A stretch of DNA of 6,359 bases from Proteobacteria bacterium UBA6492 (lineage in GTDB: Bacteria; Pseudomonadota; Gammaproteobacteria; UBA6429; Thiohalophilaceae): contig DJMK01000096.1 of the NCBI GenBank assembly GCA_002436485.1, positions 1 to 6,359 on the forward strand, given 5' to 3'. A program made the position numbers and the translations under genes. Shown piece by piece: positions 1 to 6,176 of this stretch (within the stretch, counting starts at the first letter, position 1; every line of letters starts with the position of its first letter). The notes under the pieces were generated by a model. The model had not been told where the DNA came from and made no database searches. It saw only the letters and a program-made list of their open reading frames with translations.

Positions 1-151
1 CAAGCGCATCAAGCGCCCCGGTGTACTCCCCTTGTGCAAGCCATTTATCTACCTGCTGGTCGAGGTCCTTGTCAAAGGAGTGAAAAAAGGCACAGCCATT
101 CAAGGCAAGTAGAGCTAAGGCTGTAATCGCAGTTTTGAGACAGTACTTCAC
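1..151 (-). CDS. Putative lipoprotein, N-terminal 50 residues only (runs off left edge)
   Basis: This is the start of a gene that continues beyond base 1. A GTG start at 151-149 opens a frame that stays open to the window edge. The first 20 residues form a lipoprotein signal peptide: a Lys at positions 2 and 6, a hydrophobic stretch at about 7-17, then a lipobox reading L17-N18-G19-C20, so Cys20 would be lipidated after cleavage by signal peptidase II. The mature part begins with a short Phe/Asp-rich segment and then WLAQGEYTGALDAL, which has the spacing of a TPR helix; a TPR-type lipoprotein is an inference from this short piece. The start overlaps the stop of the cyclase gene in a GTGA (151-148), the usual sign of translational coupling, and a weak GGA lies 7 bases upstream of the GTG. 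Asp follows only later after Cys20 (the +2 residue is Ala), so outer-membrane sorting would be expected in a gammaproteobacterium. Function unknown. Confidence 0.72.
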   Translation of the reverse strand, partial: MKYCLKTAITALALLALNGCAFFHSFDKDLDQQVDKWLAQGEYTGALDAL

Positions 152-1755
152 GCAACATTCCGCTGTGCCAGGATTTCCTCTATCTGGGCATTGATGCGTT
201 GGCTATCCTCGGCAATCAAATCATTAAGCACGTAGGTTGTAACAGGTTCTGCGATGCCACGCAGTCGTATTGAGTCATGACGGTTCGCAATAATGCGTGA
301 TTCCACATCGGGATCCCTGACCATGAAATCGGTGATGATAATCTGGCCACGCTCGGCGACAGAATGTAACCGTGCCGCCAGGTTTACTGCTTCACCAACA
401 ACGGTATATTGCATGCGATCGTTTGAGCCCATATTGCCAGCAAGCATCTCGCCTGAATTCACACCAATACGAAAATGTATGGCGGTTTTGTTTTCTCTTA
501 TTCGTATAATGTTTACTCTTTCAACGAGTCGTTGAATCATAATTGCACAGCTTAGTGCATTATATTTGTGGTCAGGATCATCTTCTGGCACACCGAATAT
601 AATCATGGCGCAATCCCCCATATACTTATCAATCGTTCCATGATAAAGCTTGCTTGCGGTATCGATGTAAGAAAAATATTCATTTAGGAGCACAGCGATA
701 TCTTCTGCTGAGAGTTTTTCAGATAGGCTGGTGAAACCCACAATATCCGCAAACAGGGCAGTGGCGGGTACGCGTTTGCCGCCAAGTTGTACCTGCTCCA
801 GGTTTTCCATGATTTGTTTGGCGACCTTGTTGGATACAAAACGTGAAAAAGCATTTTCCACCTGGGTTTTTTCCAGTAAGCCAGTCGCCATGTTATTGAA
901 TGCGTGAATCAGGTAACCAATTTCGTCATTGCGTTTTTCACTAATTCGAAAATTGTAGTTACCATCATGAATAGCACGACTGGCATCCATCAGGTAATGG
1001 ATTGGACGTGATATACGCTTACCAAGAAAATACGCTGTGATGATACCCAGCATTACCATGAAAATAGTTACCGCGGTGATTGCACTTATTGTTTCACGCA
1101 ATGCCTGGGTAAGTGACGCCTTACTGTATGTAACCAGTGCATGCCCGGCAGTAAGGTTCTGATAGACGATTGGTGTGAGATAACTGATCACGTCAATCCT
1201 TTCGCCATCCTCAGCGTAATCCGACCATTCTACTGCATAGTATTTTTCTGCAAATTGCTCTGACTGTGCGTAAAGTTTGTTGATATCGTGAACTGGTAAA
1301 CGTCCGGAGTGGGCGAGTAATTTTCCCTCGTGTGAGTAGATGACCGAACCTAGTACATTTTCATTCTTGCCAAGATTGCTGACCAGCACCATCAGGCTGA
1401 GCACATCGTCAGATAACACCATCTCCTTGGATGACTCGGAGAGGTGGTCAACCATGGCTTCACCGAAACTGTTAATCTGGTCTCTGAGCAATTCTGACTG
1501 GTTTGATACGATAACCATGCCGAGCAGCCCCATGCCTGCACCGATGAGAATCGTGAGTATGATGGCGAGTTTATAGGCAATCGGAATATGTACTGGCGCA
1601 AATCGCGCGAGGTAACGGGTGATACGCTGCAGCCCCGCCTTATGCCATTTCGCCGGATTAGGTGTAGCTGATTGATTTTCTGTGATTTTTTGGTTACGTC
1701 GCATCGTGAGAAGGCCTGCCAGGCTGGTAATTTTGTCCTGGCTATGGAGAGCCAT
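148..1755 (-). CDS. Membrane-bound class III adenylate cyclase with extracytoplasmic sensor and HAMP domain
   Basis: A 535-residue inner-membrane protein that should convert ATP to cAMP. Order of parts: cytoplasmic N-tail (1-58), transmembrane helix 1 (about 59-83), an extracytoplasmic region of about 140 residues that may be Cache-like (84-222), transmembrane helix 2 (about 223-245), HAMP linker (about 246-297), then the cyclase catalytic domain (about 328-510). The class III residues are all present: metal-binding Asp337 (FADIVGFT) and Asp381 (DKYMGD), adenine-reading Lys377 and Thr451 (YTVVG; Thr here is the class IIIb pattern), and transition-state Asn458 and Arg462 (VNLAARL). Lys with Thr supports ATP over GTP as substrate. 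The first Met (1755) lacks a good ribosome-binding site; Met18 (ATG at 1704-1702) has GGCAGG 10 bases upstream and is a real alternative start. It is the first gene of a pair with the overlapping lipoprotein gene. A cAMP-generating sensor is a firm call; the signal is unknown. Confidence 0.93.
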   Translation of the reverse strand: MALHSQDKITSLAGLLTMRRNQKITENQSATPNPAKWHKAGLQRITRYLARFAPVHIPIAYKLAIILTILIGAGMGLLGMVIVSNQSELLRDQINSFGEAMVDHLSESSKEMVLSDDVLSLMVLVSNLGKNENVLGSVIYSHEGKLLAHSGRLPVHDINKLYAQSEQFAEKYYAVEWSDYAEDGERIDVISYLTPIVYQNLTAGHALVTYSKASLTQALRETISAITAVTIFMVMLGIITAYFLGKRISRPIHYLMDASRAIHDGNYNFRISEKRNDEIGYLIHAFNNMATGLLEKTQVENAFSRFVSNKVAKQIMENLEQVQLGGKRVPATALFADIVGFTSLSEKLSAEDIAVLLNEYFSYIDTASKLYHGTIDKYMGDCAMIIFGVPEDDPDHKYNALSCAIMIQRLVERVNIIRIRENKTAIHFRIGVNSGEMLAGNMGSNDRMQYTVVGEAVNLAARLHSVAERGQIIITDFMVRDPDVESRIIANRHDSIRLRGIAEPVTTYVLNDLIAEDSQRINAQIEEILAQRNVA

Positions 1756-1793
1756 TTAGACAAAAACCGACCCTTATGGATTTTACTTTTTCA

Positions 1794-1799
1794 TATAAT
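1794..1799 (+). promoter_or_regulatory. Candidate -10 box facing the M48 peptidase gene
   Basis: The plus strand carries a perfect TATAAT at 1794-1799, in the divergent intergenic region and overlapping the minus-strand candidate. No recognisable -35 hexamer lies 16-18 bases upstream. Transcription would start near 1806 and give a leader of about 138 bases before the GTG at 1944, long for a simple promoter. AT-rich DNA yields such hexamers by chance, so confidence is low. Confidence 0.25.
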
Positions 1800-1803
1800 A
1801 GCA
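1795..1803 (-). promoter_or_regulatory. Candidate extended -10 promoter for the adenylate cyclase gene
   Basis: Read on the minus strand, positions 1803-1795 spell TGC followed directly by TATTAT, an extended -10 element (TGn plus five of six matches to TATAAT). No convincing -35 hexamer lies 16-18 bases upstream, which an extended -10 can tolerate. Transcription would begin near 1788, leaving a leader of about 33 bases before the ATG at 1755. It is a pattern match only. Confidence 0.35.
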
Positions 1804-1932
1804 TGCGAAAGAAAACAAAGATCGATATCCATGTTTTTATTCCACCAGGGTATTAGTCGGCAAATTGACTGGATTCATAACATGAATGAGTTGGCAAAAT
1901 CGGGCATAGAAAAATTGAGCTATTTCATGGCT

Positions 1933-1936
1933 GGAG
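1933..1936 (+). promoter_or_regulatory. Ribosome-binding site of the M48 peptidase gene
   Basis: GGAG at 1933-1936 lies 7 bases before the GTG at 1944-1946. It decides the start: going upstream in this frame there is no ATG before an in-frame TGA at 1887-1889, so the GTG with this site is the best initiation codon. Confidence 0.65.
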
Positions 1937-1943
1937 CGAAATT

Positions 1944-2777
1944 GTGTGTTACCTGACGAAGCAGCCATTCGTGGTCTTCCTGGCGCTGGCTGTTGCGGTC
2001 TATTTACAGTTACTTTTTTATGGCGCCTGGCTTATGAGGTTTTCATTCGAGCAGGTAACGGTTTTGTTTAGCCTGATGCTGACAAGCGGATTGGTCGCCA
2101 CCTATTTCGCACGCATGCTTGGTCGGCAAATTTTTATCTCAACGGATAATCTGCCAGGCTGGGCAGGCATGTTTCTTGGTAAATCTGCCCAAAAACTATC
2201 ACTCAGCAATCCCGAAATTTTGTTGTCAAGAACAGCAGGCATTAATGCATTTGCCATAGGTGACCTCAGGCATAAGGGTGTTATTGTACTCCAGCAGGAT
2301 ATATTCAGGCAGCTGACGCAGGATGAAATCGAAGCAGTGCTGGCACATGAGCTAAGTCATATTCAGCTGAATCATGCGGTCGTATTAACTATGCTTCAGG
2401 CTATTTGTATTGTGGCTGTTCTGCCGGTTTTATTATTAGTGACCGCTTTTATCGCAATTATCTACGGTACGCGAAAATTTCGTTCAATTTTTCTTATCCT
2501 GCAAAGTTTGTTTATCCTGGTTCTTTTCCCACTGCCTGCTGTAATGATCGCCGCAGTCACACGATGCTGGGAATATGATGCAGACAGGGTTGCTGCCCGC
2601 CTGGTTGGCAGGGATCGTTATATAGCAGCATTGCGTTGTTTGCATGGCAGTTTTTTCCAACATCCGAACCTGCTTGGCGCTACTTCGTTGACCGGAGCAC
2701 GTATCAACAAGGAGGGATGGGCACTGTCACATCCTGGTTTAATGCAGCGGATCAATGCCTTGCGCGATGATGGATAG
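1944..2777 (+). CDS. M48 family membrane zinc metallopeptidase, HtpX-like
   Basis: A 277-residue integral membrane protease, close to the usual HtpX length of just under 300. Seen in the sequence: two N-terminal hydrophobic helices (about 8-30 and 36-57), a cytoplasmic stretch ending in the zinc motif HELSH (His135, Glu136, His139), two further hydrophobic helices (about 148-174 and 180-205), then WEYDAD, where Glu210 is the third zinc ligand, and a C-terminal HPGLMQRINALR that matches the conserved HPP-x-x-x-RI-x-x-L tail of the family. Known HtpX proteins cleave misfolded or damaged inner-membrane proteins with the active site on the cytoplasmic side; the same role is inferred here, as is four-helix topology. 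The GTG start is backed by GGAG 7 bases upstream. The gene lies 50 bases before the DUF1015 gene on the same strand and is divergent from the cyclase. It may be an HtpX paralogue and not the main heat-shock HtpX, since the sequence around the zinc motif (HELSHIQLNHAV) lacks the typical HtpX continuation; no symbol is assigned. Confidence 0.88.
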   Translation: MCYLTKQPFVVFLALAVAVYLQLLFYGAWLMRFSFEQVTVLFSLMLTSGLVATYFARMLGRQIFISTDNLPGWAGMFLGKSAQKLSLSNPEILLSRTAGINAFAIGDLRHKGVIVLQQDIFRQLTQDEIEAVLAHELSHIQLNHAVVLTMLQAICIVAVLPVLLLVTAFIAIIYGTRKFRSIFLILQSLFILVLFPLPAVMIAAVTRCWEYDADRVAARLVGRDRYIAALRCLHGSFFQHPNLLGATSLTGARINKEGWALSHPGLMQRINALRDDG

Positions 2778-2793
2778 TCACGCCATTTTTCTT

Positions 2794-2799
2794 TACAAT
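2794..2799 (+). promoter_or_regulatory. Possible internal -10 box before the DUF1015 gene
   Basis: TACAAT (five of six to TATAAT) sits in the 50-base gap between the peptidase and DUF1015 genes. A start near 2806 would give a leader of about 22 bases. No -35 hexamer is evident at the right distance, so co-transcription from upstream is at least as likely. Confidence 0.18.
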
Positions 2800-2818
2800 G
2801 CGCGTCGCTGATTTTACT

Positions 2819-2822
2819 GGAG
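2819..2822 (+). promoter_or_regulatory. Ribosome-binding site of the DUF1015 gene
   Basis: GGAG at 2819-2822 is 5 bases before the ATG at 2828. It favours this start over an in-frame ATG at 2798, which has no such site and would add ten residues not expected for a family whose members begin almost directly with the IRPFRGLRP segment. Confidence 0.65.
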
Positions 2823-2827
2823 TTGAT

Positions 2828-4057
2828 ATGTCGCTAATTCGTCCATTCAGAGGTCTGAGACCAAAGCCGGAAAATGCCAAGGATGTAATTGCTCCTCCGT
2901 ATGACGTGCTTAACACTGAAGAAGCACGCGAACGGGCCATGGGCAGACCCTACAGTTTTTTGCACATCTCGAAACCCGAAATCGACTTGCCTGAAGGTAC
3001 TGATCCTTATGATGCCAGTGTCTACGCGACCGGTGCCAGCAATCTGCAGAAACTTGTGACTGAGGCTATTCTGATCCGTGATGATAAACCTTTGTATTAT
3101 GCCTATCGCCTGATTATGGGCGAGCACGTGCAGATTGGTCTGGTAGCAGTTGCCTCAGTCAAGGATTATGATAGCAATCGTATTCGTAAACATGAATTCA
3201 CTCGACCTGATAAGGAAGACGATCGTGTGCGACAGGTTGACGCGTTAAATGCGCAAACTGGTCCGGTATTTCTTACCTATCGGCATAACGATACAGTTGA
3301 TGCAATTATCAACAAGACCACCAAGACACAACCTGTTTATGATCTCACTGCCGATGATGGCGTACAACATACGCTCTGGCTGATTGATAATGACGCGGAT
3401 ATCGAAACTCTAACCACTACCTTTGACGCTATGTCTTGCCTTTATATCGCTGATGGTCATCATCGCTCTGCTGCGGCTTCACGGGTTGCTGCGATGCGCG
3501 GCAGCGCCGAGGATGATGCGTCATACAGTTATTTCCTGACGGTCATTTTTCCCGATAACCAGATGAAGATTCTTGACTACAATCGTGTCATCAAGGATCT
3601 GAATGGCCTAAGCAAGCAGGAATTCTTACAGAAGGTTGCAGAAAAATTTGAAATTACAGAATCGCATCAGCAGTTAAAACCAGTAAAAGCTGGCGAGTTT
3701 GGCATGTATCTCGATCATCAGTGGTATCGCTTAACCATCAATGATGACTGCATACCAAAAGATGATCCGGTCGGTCGGCTTGATGTAAGTTTGCTGCAAA
3801 ATAATCTGATTGATCCGATATTGAATATCAGCGATCCCCGTCGTGACAAGCGGATTGATTTTGTTGGCGGGATCAGGGGACTGGATGAACTGGAAAAGCG
3901 TGTAAATAGCGGTGAAATGGCGGTTGCTTTGGCCCTGTATCCCACACAACTGGACGAATTAATGTCTGTTGCTGATGCAGAAGAAGTCATGCCACCGAAA
4001 TCAACCTGGTTTGAACCAAAACTGGCTGACGGGCTGGTATCACACGTGCTGGACTAA
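2828..4057 (+). CDS. DUF1015 family protein (conserved, function not established)
   Basis: A soluble protein of 409 residues, full length for the DUF1015 family, with no signal peptide or membrane helix. Conserved landmarks are all visible: IRPFRGLRP at the N-terminus (4-12), APPYDV (22-27), a charged KHEFTRPDKEDDR block (121-133), AQTGPVFLTY (142-151), the central ADGHHR (208-213), DPRRDKRIDFVGG (336-348) and the C-terminal MPPKSTWFEPK (388-398). The start at 2828 is chosen because GGAG lies 5 bases upstream and the family motif follows at once. It probably shares a transcript with the upstream M48 gene; its stop overlaps that of the convergent FimX-like gene by four bases. The family has no settled function. 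The DGHHR motif resembles the active-site motif of ParB-fold free-serine kinases (SerK type), and from memory DUF1015 genes often lie by serA/serC, so a role in serine or phosphoserine metabolism is a hypothesis. Family assignment is firm, function is not. Confidence 0.88.
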   Translation: MSLIRPFRGLRPKPENAKDVIAPPYDVLNTEEARERAMGRPYSFLHISKPEIDLPEGTDPYDASVYATGASNLQKLVTEAILIRDDKPLYYAYRLIMGEHVQIGLVAVASVKDYDSNRIRKHEFTRPDKEDDRVRQVDALNAQTGPVFLTYRHNDTVDAIINKTTKTQPVYDLTADDGVQHTLWLIDNDADIETLTTTFDAMSCLYIADGHHRSAAASRVAAMRGSAEDDASYSYFLTVIFPDNQMKILDYNRVIKDLNGLSKQEFLQKVAEKFEITESHQQLKPVKAGEFGMYLDHQWYRLTINDDCIPKDDPVGRLDVSLLQNNLIDPILNISDPRRDKRIDFVGGIRGLDELEKRVNSGEMAVALALYPTQLDELMSVADAEEVMPPKSTWFEPKLADGLVSHVLD

Positions 4058-6171
4058 ACGCTCTCCTCGAAATCGTAGTCCATTTTATCGGAGGGTTCTT
4101 TGAGAAAGTGGCCCTGGATGAAATCAACGGCACACTGCCACAGGACGGCCAGGTTATTGGCATCCTCTACGTTTGGCGCGATACACTGAATATTCTGGTT
4201 GCTCGCGTATTCCGAGATCTCTTTGACCTTTTCCTGGTTCTCAACATTTTGCGCCAGCGCCTGTATAATTTTGTTATGCACCTTGACGTAATTAACCTTC
4301 AGGTGTTTCAGTGACTGGTAGGTGTTCTGTTCAAGCCCAAAATTTTCAAGTGCGACACGGCAGTGTAGTTCAGACAGTCCCTGGGTTACCATTTTAGCCT
4401 GTTTCAGGTAATTAAGAGCGGTATCTTCTGCGACTTGAAACACGATACTGTCAGGATCAAGCTTCAATGTTCTGATGCGTTCCTGTAACCAGCTTATGAA
4501 ATCAGGATCAGAAAGTGTTGGCCCGGAAATTTTTATAAACAGGCGGGTCTTGATGCCATCCCGATGCTGCCTCGACAATACAACGAACGCATTAACCATT
4601 ACCCAACGATCGACAAATACCATTAGTCCGGCCTGTTCAGCAAAGGGTATAAATTCTCTTGGTGATAGCTCTTCACCATTTTCAGCTATGAAACGCAATA
4701 GCACCTCGTAATGTGCACCAGGCTCGCCATGCAAACTGACAATCGGTTGAAATAGCAGCTTGAACTTGTTTTCCTTGAGCGCAATCTTGATTCGGTTGGC
4801 CCAGACATTGGCCTGTTCCTGTTCGGCCATTTCCTGAATCGCCGGATTGTAGATATGGTAGCGATTACCACCTTCCTTGTTTGCAATCATGCAGCCTTTT
4901 TCTGCGCGCGATATTACATCATGGCTATTGCTTGTGGTGTCGTTGACTAGGCAAATACCGATGCTGGCACTTGTTTGTACAGTCTTGCCGCCAATGTCGG
5001 CAAAATGTTCATGAACAAGTTTACAGATAGCACCGGATATTTTTTCCGATTGTTTTGCATCTGCATTCTGTGCAAGCAGGATAAAGACAGGGCCCTCGAA
5101 ACGCGCCAGCATGCCAAGGTTACTGAGTTTTTCCTTTAACAGTTGTGCGATATCCGTCAGCATGTGATCACTCGCACCGATACCGTGCTCACTTCTTATT
5201 TCATTGTACTTGTCGAGCGAGATATAAATAAGTGAACCACGTACCTGGCCTTCGACTGCACGGATGATGTACTGATCAAGATGTTCAATCAGGAAGTTGC
5301 GATTATACAGACCGGTGAGCAGATCCATCTGACTCATGGCATTGAGTTTTTGTTCCAGCTCCTTGCTGTCAGACTGGTTGCGTATGATGATTTGTGTACA
5401 GGACTCGCCCTCATAACTGGCCGGTGAGAATTCCATCTTGATTTTGAAAGAACCATTTTCGATATGCTGACCATGCACGGTAAGCTGGCTGTCCATTGAC
5501 TCACCCTTCGCATAGCCCCGCAAGAATTCCTTCAGCTTGGGATGGTCCTCGCCACTGACCATATCCATGATCGGCATGCCCATTACGTCATCCAGATCCT
5601 CATATCCAAACATCTTCAGATAGGCCTTGTTTGCATAGATATGCATGCCGTCATGCACGTAAGAAATGGCGTCGCGCGAACTGTCGATTAGTGCCTTGGC
5701 GCGTTTTTCTGTCTCTCGTAACATCTGTTCACAACGACGCAGGTTACGTCGTTCGTTCAAGTCAGTAATTTCACGTTCGACCAGGTAGCGAAGACGATCT
5801 GTCTGATCTTCGGCAATGGCATCGCGCGCACCGGCCTTCAGCACATCGATAGCAGTGGATTCCTTGCCAGGCGGAGTTACAACAACCAGCGGTATGTCTC
5901 GTCCAAATTTAAGCAGGGTGGCCACAGCCTGTTTGGCACTGAATGCCCCCAGCCTTTGCTTGGCCAGAATAATGTCAATGGGGTTTTCGTTCAGTGCTGT
6001 GGTCATATCCTCATCATCTTCAGCGCGTATATCGCGCACGATATGCCCGGCGTTGCGCAAGGCATTGATCAGTGCTTCTGCTTCTTCCGAAGCATCAAAG
6101 ACTGTCAGAACTCTGAGAATGTTTTCGTTACTCACGACACCTTCCAGACTGGCAAATATTCTTGTATCCAT
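4054..6171 (-). CDS. FimX-like degenerate receiver-PAS-GGDEF-EAL protein, probable c-di-GMP effector
   Basis: A 705-residue cytoplasmic protein with the domain order and near length of FimX (about 690 residues in Pseudomonas aeruginosa). The receiver-like domain (about 18-130) has Lys71 where the phosphoacceptor Asp belongs (DIILAK) and Glu121 in place of the conserved Lys. A coiled linker (about 130-158) leads to a PAS domain (about 158-268), a GGDEF domain (about 274-442) whose motif reads EGPVF (359-363) with no RxxD inhibitory site, and an EAL domain (about 455-695) whose motif is EVL (489-491), as in FimX. In the EAL domain Asn becomes Lys547, a Glu becomes Gln579, DDFG becomes ENFG (609-612) and AEGVE becomes APNVE (665-669), so phosphodiesterase activity should be lost. 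QPI (475-477), EVLLR (489-493) and SPREFIPFAE (503-512), which form the c-di-GMP-binding face in the family, are kept. FimX proteins bind c-di-GMP and control type IV pilus assembly and twitching through PilB/PilZ proteins; that role is inferred. The ATG start (6171) is questionable, see the ribosome-binding-site entries. Confidence 0.9.
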   Translation of the reverse strand: MDTRIFASLEGVVSNENILRVLTVFDASEEAEALINALRNAGHIVRDIRAEDDEDMTTALNENPIDIILAKQRLGAFSAKQAVATLLKFGRDIPLVVVTPPGKESTAIDVLKAGARDAIAEDQTDRLRYLVEREITDLNERRNLRRCEQMLRETEKRAKALIDSSRDAISYVHDGMHIYANKAYLKMFGYEDLDDVMGMPIMDMVSGEDHPKLKEFLRGYAKGESMDSQLTVHGQHIENGSFKIKMEFSPASYEGESCTQIIIRNQSDSKELEQKLNAMSQMDLLTGLYNRNFLIEHLDQYIIRAVEGQVRGSLIYISLDKYNEIRSEHGIGASDHMLTDIAQLLKEKLSNLGMLARFEGPVFILLAQNADAKQSEKISGAICKLVHEHFADIGGKTVQTSASIGICLVNDTTSNSHDVISRAEKGCMIANKEGGNRYHIYNPAIQEMAEQEQANVWANRIKIALKENKFKLLFQPIVSLHGEPGAHYEVLLRFIAENGEELSPREFIPFAEQAGLMVFVDRWVMVNAFVVLSRQHRDGIKTRLFIKISGPTLSDPDFISWLQERIRTLKLDPDSIVFQVAEDTALNYLKQAKMVTQGLSELHCRVALENFGLEQNTYQSLKHLKVNYVKVHNKIIQALAQNVENQEKVKEISEYASNQNIQCIAPNVEDANNLAVLWQCAVDFIQGHFLKEPSDKMDYDFEESV
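6133..6145 (-). promoter_or_regulatory. Alternative start of the FimX-like gene: GGAAGG plus GTG
   Basis: Codon 13 of the long frame is GTG (6135-6133), preceded by GGAAGG (6145-6140) with a 4-base spacer. This start would give 693 residues, closer to the length of the known FimX, and would remove only residues ahead of the receiver-like fold, which begins near residue 18. Both starts remain possible. Confidence 0.4.
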
Positions 6172-6176
6172 TCCTT
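6172..6176 (-). promoter_or_regulatory. Shine-Dalgarno-like AAGGA abutting the FimX-like ATG
   Basis: On the minus strand AAGGA (6176-6172) touches the ATG at 6171-6169 with no spacer, too close for normal pairing with 16S rRNA. It casts doubt on this ATG as the main start. Confidence 0.35.

Noticed and set aside
1392..1763. 123-codon minus-strand frame overlapping the cyclase gene
   Set aside because: It is a shifted-frame shadow of the cyclase N-terminal and sensor regions, whose real frame has clear membrane helices and catalytic motifs downstream.
1865..1870. TTGACT resembling a -35 hexamer before the M48 gene
   Set aside because: No -10-like hexamer lies 16-18 bases downstream (the bases there are GAGTTG or similar).
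1672..1956. 94-codon plus-strand frame covering the cyclase 5' end and the divergent intergenic region
   Set aside because: Its first part is antisense to the cyclase N-terminus, it lacks a ribosome-binding site and its protein has no recognisable features. Only its last 24 codons are discussed separately as a possible leader frame.
4062..4097. CTCTCC and GGAGGG as a possible hairpin terminator after the DUF1015 gene
   Set aside because: The stem is only six pairs with a wobble, the loop exceeds 20 bases, and no T-run follows.
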